Shown here: one piece after another, positions 17,401 to 25,634 of the stretch | How the letters are laid out: each line of letters begins with the position of its first letter | Position numbering within the stretch: position 1 is the stretch's first letter | Assembly (NCBI GenBank): GCA_017470055.1 | Contig: JAFUFD010000020.1 | Span: 62,001-126,000, forward strand | Direction of reading: 5' to 3' | From: Prevotella sp. | GTDB lineage: Bacteria > Bacteroidota > Bacteroidia > Bacteroidales > Bacteroidaceae | Length of the DNA stretch: 64,000 nucleotides | Notes under the pieces: generated by a model | The model's input: only the letters and a program-made list of their open reading frames with translations | The model's database searches: none | What the model was told of the DNA's origin: nothing | Made by a program: the position numbers and the translations under genes

Positions 17401-19304
17401 TTTTTATGCTGGTATTTTGTATAGTCGATGTTATAGTCGTCATCCTGCGTCGTATGGAAGTCGTCACCGATAGCCTCCCCATGACGGTCGAACCAGTACT
17501 CTGCGGTGGCACGGCTCTCGTTGACCCAGCCGAAGATGCCAGCGTCACGGAGTTCGTTATCACCTAAGGCGACACCTAACAGGTACATACCGCCCCAGCC
17601 CTGCATCGACTCAGAGGTAGACTCCTGACCGTTGCCTCCACCGTCGCCCATGCCGCCTGCATAGCAGTGACCGGCCCATGGGTCCATCATACGCAGGAAA
17701 CAAGCCCATTCGTCACGTTTGTAGTTGTTATAATCACGTGCCACCAACTTCAGCATCTCCCCGTATTTCGTCTTGAAGTCGTCATCTACCAGACAGAGCA
17801 TGGCACCTGCAAGGGTGTAGTAGCCATAGTGGAAATGGTGGTCGTTGTAGGTATCTGAGTCGTAACTGGTGTTATAGCCTATGAGTCCGTGGAACCGCCT
17901 GTCGTAGGCAAAGAAGAAATTATCCTCGCCAGGGGTGTAGGTCATCCAGTTGACCAGTGCCTCCTTCAGTCGGTCGTGGCATTGCTTGAAGAGTGTCTCC
18001 TCACCCATCTCCCGGGCAAACGACATATAGAGCGCCATCTGGGTCAGTCCCTTACCGCCCCAGTAGGTGTCTGCGCCGAAGGTGCCTGTGCGGGCATAGG
18101 TCTCCAGCATGGTCTTCATCTTCTCCTTGTCATAGGCATAGTCACCTGTCAGATCGTTAGGTACTCCATACCAAGGCAGGATGCCACTGAACTTGTAACT
18201 GATGTTTAGGCTATTGCCTGCGGCAAGTCGCAGTTTGCCACGTGGCGTGGCATAGGCGTTGGCAAGGAACGAGTGGCTATAGGTCGCATAGCGGCTGCGC
18301 CAGTGATGAGGGATGAAACCTTGCAGCACATCTGTCGTTGCCGAGCCAGTACGCAAGTCTTCCGCCTGCACCTGCCAATGGGTAGTCAGGGTACCACTGC
18401 CCTGTGTGTAGTTCCATGACACCTTCGTATCGGTGGGTTTGCTATAGGCGTAGGTGACGTAGTCGGTCAGGTCACTTGTCGACTGTAGCAAAGCGACGAC
18501 CACAAACTGTTTCTCACCTGTAAAGGCGACGGTAGCCTTTCCGTCGGCAATGGTGACATTGCTGCCACTGGGCAGGTAGACACCATACAAGTCTTGTGTG
18601 GTGACATTGCTGATCCTCACCACCATCTGTGTATGGGAGCCACTGGTCAGGGCATGTCCACTCGCATCCGTAAAGGTCACGGTGGTCTCGCCCTTCAACA
18701 GGTTGTCGGCTCCGTCGTTGTCCGTCTTCACAGCAGTGATGACGGGAGATATATTCTGCATTTCAATCCATGTGAACGGGACACCGTGTGTCAGTGTTGT
18801 CAGCATCCGCTGACTACCGCTCTCTTCTGAGAACGTCACCGTCCAGTCGCTCCATGCCTCCGCCATGGGGGTGGCGGCATGGAAACTCTCTCCTCCTCGC
18901 ACAGTCAGTTTCGACTGCGCTTTCATTTCCGTACCATTGTCTATCCAGTACTTGGGATAGTGGATGTCTATGCCGTATTTCATGCCCTGCACATACTGCG
19001 GATATGCCCACAGTTGCCCGGTGACCTCCTGCCCTGAGCGCTCACTGTCAGCGTTGATCAGGTCCGTCCACCAGTCGTTGGTGGGAATCGGCTGGTCTGC
19101 CTGCTCTCGGATATAGAGTTTCCGATACTGCATATACTGGCTATTGTCGCCACCATGCTCCTCCGTCTTCGATTTCGACAGGGGGGTATACTCGGCATAA
19201 CTGCCCTTACCCACACTGATGGCATTCTGTGCGAGGGCGGTAGTGGCGGTAGCCATAAGGAGCATTACCCCACATATTATTCTCTTTACTGGACTTCTCT
19301 TCAT
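14436..19304 (-). CDS. Secreted GH81 endo-beta-1,3-glucanase with discoidin and Ig-like domains
   Basis: A 1622-residue exported multidomain enzyme (signal peptide about 1-25). The GH81 module covers about 30-800: NDHHFHYGYY holds the predicted Asp488, and QESTSESMQGWGGMYLLG holds Glu561 and Glu565, spaced as in characterised GH81 enzymes. It is followed by an F5/8-type C (discoidin) domain (about 855-980), Big-like Ig repeats (about 990-1150), a jelly-roll-like region and the C-terminal tail YYDLQGREV..KGIFILNGKK. It should cut long beta-1,3-glucan at the surface or outside the cell. A strong hairpin lies 24 bp before its ATG. Confidence 0.9.
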   Translation of the reverse strand: MKRSPVKRIICGVMLLMATATTALAQNAISVGKGSYAEYTPLSKSKTEEHGGDNSQYMQYRKLYIREQADQPIPTNDWWTDLINADSERSGQEVTGQLWAYPQYVQGMKYGIDIHYPKYWIDNGTEMKAQSKLTVRGGESFHAATPMAEAWSDWTVTFSEESGSQRMLTTLTHGVPFTWIEMQNISPVITAVKTDNDGADNLLKGETTVTFTDASGHALTSGSHTQMVVRISNVTTQDLYGVYLPSGSNVTIADGKATVAFTGEKQFVVVALLQSTSDLTDYVTYAYSKPTDTKVSWNYTQGSGTLTTHWQVQAEDLRTGSATTDVLQGFIPHHWRSRYATYSHSFLANAYATPRGKLRLAAGNSLNISYKFSGILPWYGVPNDLTGDYAYDKEKMKTMLETYARTGTFGADTYWGGKGLTQMALYMSFAREMGEETLFKQCHDRLKEALVNWMTYTPGEDNFFFAYDRRFHGLIGYNTSYDSDTYNDHHFHYGYYTLAGAMLCLVDDDFKTKYGEMLKLVARDYNNYKRDEWACFLRMMDPWAGHCYAGGMGDGGGNGQESTSESMQGWGGMYLLGVALGDNELRDAGIFGWVNESRATAEYWFDRHGEAIGDDFHTTQDDDYNIDYTKYQHKKDGEVDYTIPYSSNLTSHGVGWWTWFGGDPVFMHGIQWMPISPALDYLGEDKAFAAWDYERMMAIKEHKGWDGTGGIGDADLRDSDWGNVALTYRQWSDPDEVAKIFDEGWASNWATMRTSSTNGLTYFVTHSHRTYGDIDWNVTADYPTARVYHKGDVRTHIAYNPTDEAMTVHYSDGATLIVPARQMKVEGVESAAYNYVYPVDNTEPDLRERLVMRNLALGKACTESSHENAGTLKEYATDGKLDTRWGSAHQDNEWLQVDLGENANIYKVCVRWEASYASEYRIELRDTENGSVTYSMTGTGKANDWTELAMGDHSGRYVRLVGVKRGSQYGTSLYELEVYGKPASASSTDLMGVEITSADQMLRQGKATALTIQGYDYAKSPKSVTATWSSEDGTFSGNNFTPSKYGNVEVTAVVGDMTARKTLPVEESLRLTSLELDVPAAVIVGTDYPFTITGKDQFGAEIAASPTYTSTLTVDTENKTLRATAVGKYEITAKVGSVSVTRTVLAISEGVSAPASLSGKIPVFVGVEEPSMNFDYNGASEKVGNIFQLTSDSRVLYVQKLGTCGFGALGNLDLEGANMLHADIYPVNDAPDFSVHIEGAPGNKEYAKSLRGGQWNSIDLPISNTTANWLFFAFSNYQAGTNEALIANVYFYTETGDKVYVSDPDSKGVVTVTTFGAGVTNSNMTQFVADIEALPASATAIDLSNATLGNTTPMTITTANPNVVILLKGDGGDDNAASTQQAKLTNTVNLAYNAGGWILPLRATGFKVVFEDGYPVYPGNFGRNTTLTYTRTISAGEYATSCLPREVTVPAGLTVYELTAATADAITFTKVATGTMSAYTPYLIRNTSESPVTITINASAGNTELARGKADLTVKIGDVSFLGNFHQFHVTGSEGYAAFRPTGQMSWLSNAGATVGSFRAYLSGITAEQMARGINIEGDATGIGIITRGSIVNNRYYDLQGREVKNPRKGIFILNGKKVIVK

Positions 19305-19327
19305 TGGTTTTTAGTTTTAGAGGGAAA

Positions 19328-19364
19328 AGGCGACCTGGTGTCCGTCCCAGATGCCAGGTCGCCT
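19328..19364 (-). terminator. Intercistronic hairpin before the GH81 gene (weak terminator or processing site)
   Basis: Perfect 11-bp arms AGGCGACCTGG/CCAGGTCGCCT flank a 15-nt loop. On the minus strand it is followed by TTTTCCCT, a short T-tract, and the GH81 ATG lies 24 nt on. No promoter box is visible in between, so GH81 transcription probably requires read-through or processing here. Confidence 0.6.
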
Positions 19365-19415
19365 ACAATTAATACTAACTACTAACTAACAAAAATTATT
19401 TATCTGAGAAAAACT

Positions 19416-19592
19416 TTAATTCATTAGTAAGTTCCAGACATCGTTCATCTCACGGCTGTCTGCCCAGCCATTATCGATATCTTCGCCATTGAGGTCCATT
19501 AACTGCTCAAGTGGGTCACTTCCTGCCAACAGTTGAACCTTCGTATTGATTTCCACCACTTCGACGGTGGGTGTCATATATTGCTTTTTCAT
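19416..19592 (-). CDS. Small peptide of the MKKxY-P-EVVEI-LLAGS family (58 aa), copy 2
   Basis: ATG at 19592, 58 codons, TAA at 19418-19416. The protein begins MKKQYMTPTVEVVEINTK and has LLAGS at 21-25, followed by an acidic tail. An unusually strong Shine-Dalgarno sequence (AAGGAGGA) stands before the ATG, rare in Bacteroidota, supporting translation. It lies 21 bp after the stop of the 733-residue discoidin protein and before the GH81 hairpin. No signal peptide or membrane segment. Function unknown. Confidence 0.7.
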   Translation of the reverse strand: MKKQYMTPTVEVVEINTKVQLLAGSDPLEQLMDLNGEDIDNGWADSREMNDVWNLLMN

Positions 19593-19613
19593 AATGATAG
19601 TCCTCCTTATGCT

Positions 19614-21815
19614 TTACTTGATAATCATCTTCTTGCCGTTCACGATGTACAGTCCCTTGGTGGGGTTCAGCACACGATGACCATTGAGGTCATAGATCTC
19701 AGCCTTCTCCATCTCGATGCGACCGTCAGCCTTGATAGTGCCGATCAAAGTCGTGTTGTTGTCGACGAAGATGGCACGAGCCTCGCTGCCTGCCAGACCT
19801 GTGTAGTAAACACGGAAGGCACCAATCTTAGCACCTGTGTTAAACTGATGCAGTGCGCCATTCTTCAAAGCGAATTGTGTTCCGTCTGCCTCAACAGCAC
19901 GAGAAGTACCCTGCTGCATGATGCTTCCTTTGACTGCTGTAGCGGCACCATTAGCGGTAAGGTTCAGGTCAGACTTCAAGACATCTGATGTGATGGTAGT
20001 CGCTGCACCTGTGTTATGGAGTATCACTGCGTCATTAGCACCCAGAGCCTGATTGTCCTGCTTGGTGAAGGTTACCTGACTTGCTGTAGCGTCTGTAGCC
20101 TTATAGACTGTAATACCATCAGGAATTGTCACAGGAGCGGGAGAGTTGAAACTGATCCACTGGTCTGCGGCAATCTCACGAGAGTAAGAGAAGCCATCCT
20201 GCCGTGCGTCAATCACGAAAGCATAGTCAGGCTGAGACTCATTGTCATCAACAAGGGCAATAACAACACCGTCCTTAGCACGACGGTATGTATTGTCAAA
20301 CACGACGATATTCTTCGCAGTAACCTTAGCACCATTGGCATCTGGAGTACGACCTGTGCCACCGACTACGACAACAGCGTTCTTGTTGACAGGATTCAAT
20401 GTGATAGCCTCTTTAATATTTGCCTCTGCCAGATTAATGACAGATGAAGTGCTTGCGTTGATAGCAGCAACATTCGAAGTTGTCACGTCACCTGTGACGA
20501 CACCTGTAGAGGAGATATTGAAAGGAACAACCACGGCGCCCTTAGCATAATAGATATTAGAGAATATCAACACGCCAGTCTTCGTAGCACTATTGTCATA
20601 TTGGAATGTCAGATAGTTAACTTTTGAGCCGTCGATGCCCTCTATTGGAACAACAACCTCGTTCCATCCTGTTGTCAGGTTAACAACCTTCGTCGTACCC
20701 TCGCCTTCAAAATATACATTCAAAGAATGCTCATTAGCCGACCATACATCGACCTTTAACTGAGTATAAACCGTATAGTCTTTCAAATCGTTAGGAATCT
20801 GCATGCCTCCGAGGTTCTCACCCAAACGGCAAGTCTTATCGTTAATCACGACATCACTCTGAGCACTGCCCCAGCCCCAGCCTTCGGCAGACCACTCACC
20901 TGTCGTCCCATCATAGATAATATGCACATCACCTGTAGGAGCGGCAGGAGCGGTTGCGGGTAATACGACGGCATCCTCTACCGTGATATCAATAGTAGCA
21001 GCCTTGGCGGCAATGCCGTTAGGGGTCACTGTAATGACAGCGGTACCTGCGGCAACTGCTGTAATCGTGCCATCTGCTATTGTAGCGACAGACTCTTTAG
21101 AACTTCCGTATGTCAAAGTAACAGGGAAGTCAATACCAAACTGGTCTTTTGCTGTTGTGGAGATTGTCGTGGTGTTACCTACTTTGAGTGTTGTCTTAGC
21201 GGCAGTAGCGGTAAAGGTTGTCAACACTGCGGTTGTTGCCTCACCATAGACCTGGAAGGTGCGCATCTTCACACCCCATTGGTAATTGAATGCCTCTGTC
21301 GGCTCAAACACGATATAGCGTCCCTTGTTATTAGTTGTCAGCGTCTCCTTGTTTGATGTCACCTGACCGAGGTCAGTGCGCTCAATGGCGGCAGTACCTG
21401 TCACAGTACCATTGTCGGCGGGCTTTGTGTTGGTCACATATATATTATATGCCTTAGCCGTAGCACCTTCCCAAGTGATGATGACCTCCTTCACCTCCGT
21501 ATCGTCTGCACCAAGGTCGATATAGAAGCCCTGAATACCCACATTCTTATAATCGTCTGACGTGGAGGCTGCACCATTAACACCCTGTTCAGGATACAAC
21601 AGCACATTGTCTGCGTTGTTAGTGGTCGTCAGTTTCTGAAGATCATCATTGCTAATGGTGAAGTCATAATCCACATGAGTGTCATCAACATCCGAGACAG
21701 CATAATGCTTCAGTCCGCCCAGGGGGACAACTGTCTTGCCTGATACTAAATTCGTCTGTGCCATTGCTCCAATGGATGCAACGAGCGCGAACAAGAATAA
21801 TACTGTTTTTTTCAT
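19614..21815 (-). CDS. Secreted discoidin/Big-domain protein (likely glycan-binding), 733 aa
   Basis: Exported (signal peptide about 1-19, ..GAMA/Q). A discoidin-like N-terminal region (about 20-195; GFYIDLG, NKGRYIVFEP and WGVKMRTFQVYG are recognisable strands) is followed by a Big-type Ig domain (about 200-285), a jelly-roll-like segment (about 300-435) and the tail IYDLNGHRV..KGLYIVNGKK. No catalytic motif is seen. The N-terminal half is paralogous to the 1042-residue protein upstream. Inferred role: holding glucan at the surface or outside the cell for the GH81 and GH16 enzymes. Confidence 0.65.
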   Translation of the reverse strand: MKKTVLFLFALVASIGAMAQTNLVSGKTVVPLGGLKHYAVSDVDDTHVDYDFTISNDDLQKLTTTNNADNVLLYPEQGVNGAASTSDDYKNVGIQGFYIDLGADDTEVKEVIITWEGATAKAYNIYVTNTKPADNGTVTGTAAIERTDLGQVTSNKETLTTNNKGRYIVFEPTEAFNYQWGVKMRTFQVYGEATTAVLTTFTATAAKTTLKVGNTTTISTTAKDQFGIDFPVTLTYGSSKESVATIADGTITAVAAGTAVITVTPNGIAAKAATIDITVEDAVVLPATAPAAPTGDVHIIYDGTTGEWSAEGWGWGSAQSDVVINDKTCRLGENLGGMQIPNDLKDYTVYTQLKVDVWSANEHSLNVYFEGEGTTKVVNLTTGWNEVVVPIEGIDGSKVNYLTFQYDNSATKTGVLIFSNIYYAKGAVVVPFNISSTGVVTGDVTTSNVAAINASTSSVINLAEANIKEAITLNPVNKNAVVVVGGTGRTPDANGAKVTAKNIVVFDNTYRRAKDGVVIALVDDNESQPDYAFVIDARQDGFSYSREIAADQWISFNSPAPVTIPDGITVYKATDATASQVTFTKQDNQALGANDAVILHNTGAATTITSDVLKSDLNLTANGAATAVKGSIMQQGTSRAVEADGTQFALKNGALHQFNTGAKIGAFRVYYTGLAGSEARAIFVDNNTTLIGTIKADGRIEMEKAEIYDLNGHRVLNPTKGLYIVNGKKMIIK

Positions 21816-21852
21816 AATCGTTTATTTAGTTATTGAACATGTTAACTTCTTA

Positions 21853-21987
21853 CTAATCACCATAGCCTTCCTCAAGTTCTTCATCAGGATTAACTCCTAG
21901 TTTGAGAGTACTACCAGCCAGCAGCGGTGTGTGAGTATTTATCTCTACCACCTGACATTCAGGTGTTGTATATTCTTTCTTATGCAT
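21853..21987 (-). CDS. Small peptide of the MKKxY-P-EVVEI-LLAGS family (44 aa), copy 1
   Basis: ATG at 21987, 44 codons, TAG at 21855-21853. It begins MHKKEYTTPECQVVEIN and has LLAGS at 22-26, then an acidic end (..DEELEEGYGD). It lies 30 bp downstream of the 1042-residue protein and 38 bp upstream of the 733-residue protein. The Shine-Dalgarno is weak. Same family as the ORFs at 19416-19592 and 14258-14419. Function unknown. Confidence 0.65.
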   Translation of the reverse strand: MHKKEYTTPECQVVEINTHTPLLAGSTLKLGVNPDEELEEGYGD

Positions 21988-22017
21988 AGTTATATCGTTT
22001 TGACGGTTATACATTCA

Positions 22018-25000
22018 TTACTTCATAATCACCTTTTTGCCATTCACGATGTACAATCCTTTCGTAGGATTATCCACACGGTGACCATTCAGGTCGTAGA
22101 AGATCACCTCTTTGATAGCACCATCCTTCAGGTTGTTGATACCAGAAGACAGTCCATCCTCCAGAGTCACATCCAAGTCACGAGAAGGAGCCACCGTAAA
22201 GGTAAAGTAACCACGGAAAGCGGCAACTTTGGCTGTACCTGCCAGTTTCTTAATCTTACCATCGCTTAACACATATTCAGCACCAGTGTTGTTCTTAACC
22301 TGCTTCAGGTTAGCCGTCGTATGTGCGCTACTCTCTGACGTATTGGTTGTTTTCTCTGTGAAGTCCAGGGTGATTTCTGAAGTCTTCGTAGCCACAAAGT
22401 CTTTTGTATCACCAGATTTGTTGACAATGATATAAGCAACACCTGCGGACAGTGACTCTACCTCTTTGAAGGTGATACTATTCTCAGAACTATTATAACT
22501 ATCCAACTGATATGCCTTGAATCCTTCAGGAATAGCGGCAGGGAACGGCATGGATACAGAGATCATCTTCTCATTAGCAATATTCTTACGAGTAAATGTC
22601 ACGTCACTGGTCTTGATAGCCAAGTCGACAGGAGCGGTACCAGCCACGTCGGTATAGGCAATTTTATCGGCAGTGTAGTTGTCGCCATCTTTAATAACAA
22701 GGTTCTCCGTACCTGCAAGATCAGACTTCTGGGTAGAAGTAGCGACAACTACCGCATTCGGGTTGTTGGCAGGAACAATGGCGGCAGCCTGCTTGATGGT
22801 CAGACCTGTAACGTCAATCTTGTTGTTCTCAGCAGCCAGATTGTTGATGTCGCCCACATTAGCAGGACGTAACTCACCTGTAATCGCAGCCGTACCAGTA
22901 GCCTCATTAATAATCAGTGGGTCACGGACAATGTATTCAACTGCAGGGGTAGTATAACTTCCATCAGTAAATTGCCAAAGGCACTTTCCTGTCAATGTCT
23001 TTCCACGTTGCTGACCATACCAAGTCCACTCGCCTTCTCCTGTCTTCACTGCACCAGTAGTTGCCGCTGTCAATGTTTCAGGATAAACAAGTCCTGTAAT
23101 TTCTGTTTCGTTTGTGCATTTAAATTTGAGAGTTACTTGATTACTTCCTGTCTGAGTAAATTCCCATGTGTACTCAATCTTCTTTCCTGAATTAGTGCCT
23201 CCTGAAATTTCTTCAGATGTCTCTGACTTAACTGTTACAGCCTCTGCAATGTCACCTTTTTGGATAAGAACCCAAGCAATATTGCTATTTAGTGCATCTG
23301 CAGTACCAAATGTAATTTCTGCCTCGCCTGCCATCTTTAAATAGATCGGAGTATCAAATACGGGGTCGGCAGTTGAGTTTACATTAGAGACTGTCAGTAT
23401 GTTTTTATCAGTACTATTAATATATGGAGTTATTGCCGAATTCTCAGTACCTCCATTCAATTTCCAATATGAATTATGGATGTCATCTATTTCCTCATCA
23501 GAATAAATAATCATCTCATAGTAGCTCTCAGTTCCTGTATACTTAATTGTCTGTACAATGATAGAGTGAGTACCGTTTGTCAATTCCAATCCCTCTGGTT
23601 TGGGATTCACTGTCAGATCTATGGTACTGCTGATAGAGTTATTAGACTTGAGTGTTGCCGTAATAGTAACATTACCTGCCTCAACAGCAGTCACTACACC
23701 ATTCTCGTCGACAGCAGCAATAGCGTCATTGCTGCTGGAGAATGTAACTAAACTTGGAGAAATAACACGATCATTCTCCTTCTTAACAGTCAGAGTCACC
23801 TGCTTGCCTGCCACGACCTCAGTAGCAGGGGCAGAAAGGGATATGGATGTAGGTGCTGCGGATTCTGTTCCGAAAATACTTACCTCACGAATCTTAATAC
23901 CATAGTCAGTGGCTGCCTTTGTAAAGTGGAACTTAACATATTGTACATTCGAATTATCAACAGATGTTGTCGTAAAACGATCTTTACTTGGATTAATGCC
24001 TGTACGTCCTGAAATAGAATAAGCCTCACGCCATGACTCTTTATCTTCTGAGAATGAGATGGTATAAGAACCTGCTTGGGCGCCCTCAAAGGCTACGGCA
24101 ACCATATCAACATCATATTTGTCCTTAAGATCGACCGTAAAACTGACATCACATGCACCACCTGCCGTACTTGATGAGAGAATTACCCACTCAGGACTTT
24201 CCTCATTGCCATCATAAAGTCCTTCAACGGCAGCAGGAACTCCTGCACTCATATCAACAAACTGATCCGTTGAGGTAATCAAGTTATCACTAACCACACC
24301 ATAGACTGTGGCGGTATTACTCGTCACATCATCAATCTTTGCAGTAATAGTGATCTCTCCTGTCTTGGATGCAGTAAACTTACCATCGCTTACAGAGCCC
24401 GCATCCGCTGGAGAGACAGTATAGGTTGGGGTCTTACCTGAAATATCAAAATTAGAACCGATCTTGTCAAATCCAGCAAGGGCTAAATCATAAGCAGTTC
24501 CTATCGTCGTATAGAACTTTGAAGGAGTAAGGGTCAAGGTGTTCAGTGAAGGAGCCGCATTGTCATACACAAAGAATCTCCGCATCTTTATACCCCAGAC
24601 TTGTCTTGCGCCTTTACTTGCCTGGAAAATTACATATCGTCCTTTTTCCTGTTCAGAAACTTCATAAGTTTTTGTGTTTGTCTGTTGGGTGTTGTTCTCT
24701 ATAGAGAGAATCTCAACAGCATCGTCAGGGATTGTTACATCCTGCCCTGTGCCTTCTGTAGAAGGAGCAGTGGCAGAAAGATACACTTTGAATTTTACAG
24801 CACTAACAGCATCGGTTTGCCATTCAATAGATAGACTGCCAACAGTCTTTGTATCTCCTAAATCAATGAAGAAGCCTTGGACTGGTTGTTTACTTGCTTC
24901 TTCTTGACTTGACCAGTTGTCTGAAGGCTGAGGAAGGAGTATTGCCAGGTCATCATTGTCCTTCGTCAGATTCTGTAGATTATCCTTAGACACAGCCGTC

Positions 25001-25146
25001 ACTGCGTCTGTCTTTTCCGTATACGCCGACGTTGGTATCAGACCACCTAAAGGAGACACATCTTTATCAAGTGTCAGATTGTTTTGTGCCAACATCGAAG
25101 TCAGCGATGTCAGCAGAAGACAAATGAGTAATAATGTTTTTTTCAT
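22018..25146 (-). CDS. Secreted discoidin/Big-domain protein (likely glycan-binding), 1042 aa
   Basis: Exported (signal peptide about 1-20, ..TSMLA/Q). Discoidin-like region (about 22-195, ending WGIKMRRFFVYD), Big-type domain, a second discoidin-type domain with YVKFHFTKAATDYGIKIREVSIFG, another Big-type domain (VTAVEAGNVTITA), an unassigned beta-rich region, and the tail FYDLNGHRVDNPTKGLYIVNG. No catalytic residues are recognised. It is the first gene after a promoter and shared operator element, so it heads the third transcription unit of the PUL. It is probably a glycan-binding partner of the glucanases. Confidence 0.65.
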   Translation of the reverse strand: MKKTLLLICLLLTSLTSMLAQNNLTLDKDVSPLGGLIPTSAYTEKTDAVTAVSKDNLQNLTKDNDDLAILLPQPSDNWSSQEEASKQPVQGFFIDLGDTKTVGSLSIEWQTDAVSAVKFKVYLSATAPSTEGTGQDVTIPDDAVEILSIENNTQQTNTKTYEVSEQEKGRYVIFQASKGARQVWGIKMRRFFVYDNAAPSLNTLTLTPSKFYTTIGTAYDLALAGFDKIGSNFDISGKTPTYTVSPADAGSVSDGKFTASKTGEITITAKIDDVTSNTATVYGVVSDNLITSTDQFVDMSAGVPAAVEGLYDGNEESPEWVILSSSTAGGACDVSFTVDLKDKYDVDMVAVAFEGAQAGSYTISFSEDKESWREAYSISGRTGINPSKDRFTTTSVDNSNVQYVKFHFTKAATDYGIKIREVSIFGTESAAPTSISLSAPATEVVAGKQVTLTVKKENDRVISPSLVTFSSSNDAIAAVDENGVVTAVEAGNVTITATLKSNNSISSTIDLTVNPKPEGLELTNGTHSIIVQTIKYTGTESYYEMIIYSDEEIDDIHNSYWKLNGGTENSAITPYINSTDKNILTVSNVNSTADPVFDTPIYLKMAGEAEITFGTADALNSNIAWVLIQKGDIAEAVTVKSETSEEISGGTNSGKKIEYTWEFTQTGSNQVTLKFKCTNETEITGLVYPETLTAATTGAVKTGEGEWTWYGQQRGKTLTGKCLWQFTDGSYTTPAVEYIVRDPLIINEATGTAAITGELRPANVGDINNLAAENNKIDVTGLTIKQAAAIVPANNPNAVVVATSTQKSDLAGTENLVIKDGDNYTADKIAYTDVAGTAPVDLAIKTSDVTFTRKNIANEKMISVSMPFPAAIPEGFKAYQLDSYNSSENSITFKEVESLSAGVAYIIVNKSGDTKDFVATKTSEITLDFTEKTTNTSESSAHTTANLKQVKNNTGAEYVLSDGKIKKLAGTAKVAAFRGYFTFTVAPSRDLDVTLEDGLSSGINNLKDGAIKEVIFYDLNGHRVDNPTKGLYIVNGKKVIMK

Positions 25147-25207
25147 AATTCTTTAACTTTTTAAATTAGTTATTTTAGTTATTATTTTAGAGTTAAACTT
25201 TCGGTTG

Positions 25208-25241
25208 CAAAAGTAGTGGATTTATGCCCTTTATTCCCAAA
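25208..25241 (-). promoter_or_regulatory. Promoter heading the third PUL transcription unit
   Basis: On the minus strand the -7 box TACTTTTG (25215-25208) matches TAnnTTTG, and a TTTG lies at 25241-25238, 22 bp away, slightly wider than usual. It is 62 bp upstream of the 1042-residue protein gene and directly below the shared operator-like element at 25246. Confidence 0.6.
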
Positions 25242-25245
25242 AAAT

Positions 25246-25270
25246 CACCTCGCAAAAACCTCACTTTTCC
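25246..25270 (-). promoter_or_regulatory. Shared PUL operator-like element, copy 3
   Basis: Plus-strand core CGCAAAAACCTCACTTTTC (25251-25269) is identical to the copy at 31461-31479 and nearly identical to the one before SusC. It starts 31 bp from the -7 box, as in copy 2. Candidate binding site of the divergent LuxR-type regulator; binding is inferred. Confidence 0.55.
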
Positions 25271-25350
25271 TATTTCTCCATTTCCCGAACCCCCTATAAA
25301 CACGCATTCCCCTCACTTTTCACCTGTTCTCACCTTTTCGTCTGCCTGCC

Positions 25351-25440
25351 GACTTAGAGTCAAACGATTGGTTGACTTAGAGTCAAACGATCGGTTGACT
25401 GGAGTCAAACGATTGGTTGACTGGAGTCGGCAACCGATTA
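25351..25440. repeat. Four tandem 22-23-bp repeats, each centred on a TTGACT/AGTCAA palindrome
   Basis: Units at 25351-25373, 25374-25396, 25397-25418 and a degenerate 25419-25440. The consensus is GACTTAGAGTCAAACGATTG plus GTT, with TAG replaced by GG in later units. Across each unit boundary TTGACT and AGTCAA face each other over 2-3 bp. There are no spacers, so this is not CRISPR. It lies between the GH128 terminator and the promoter at 25215; it may be a cluster of transcription-factor sites. Confidence 0.7.
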
Positions 25441-25545
25441 GGATGCTTCCAACACATGCATACAATGGCACTTCTCATCGAATATAACGGCACTTACACT
25501 CGCTTAGGATGCCTCCCGTCAACGACATGGATGATGGAAAACAAA
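25441..25545. other. Non-coding stretch inside the PUL
   Basis: Part of the 488-bp gap between the 1042-residue protein gene and GH128. Besides the promoter, operator, tandem repeats and terminator listed separately, I see only short repeated words (TAGGATGC twice, GGCACTT twice) and no credible gene. Confidence 0.5.
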
Positions 25546-25579
25546 GAGAGCCCCGCGACAATCACGTCGAAGGGCCCTC
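25546..25579 (-). terminator. Terminator after the GH128 gene
   Basis: Imperfect hairpin GAGaGCCCcgCGAC / GTCGaaGGGCcCTC around AATCAC. On the minus strand it is followed by CTTTGTTTT. It lies 56 bp after the GH128 stop and closes the second PUL transcription unit. Confidence 0.65.
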
Positions 25580-25634
25580 GGAAGTAGATGATAAAACTAA
25601 TACTATTTATTACCAATGACAACTATAAAACTAA

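Noticed and set aside
25351..25440. Possible CRISPR array
   Set aside because: Repeats are contiguous with no spacers, only four units, and there are no cas genes.
25224..25487. 87-aa plus-strand open frame in the PUL intergenic region
   Set aside because: It spans the operator, the tandem repeats and promoter; its sequence is repeat-derived and proline-rich without family signal.
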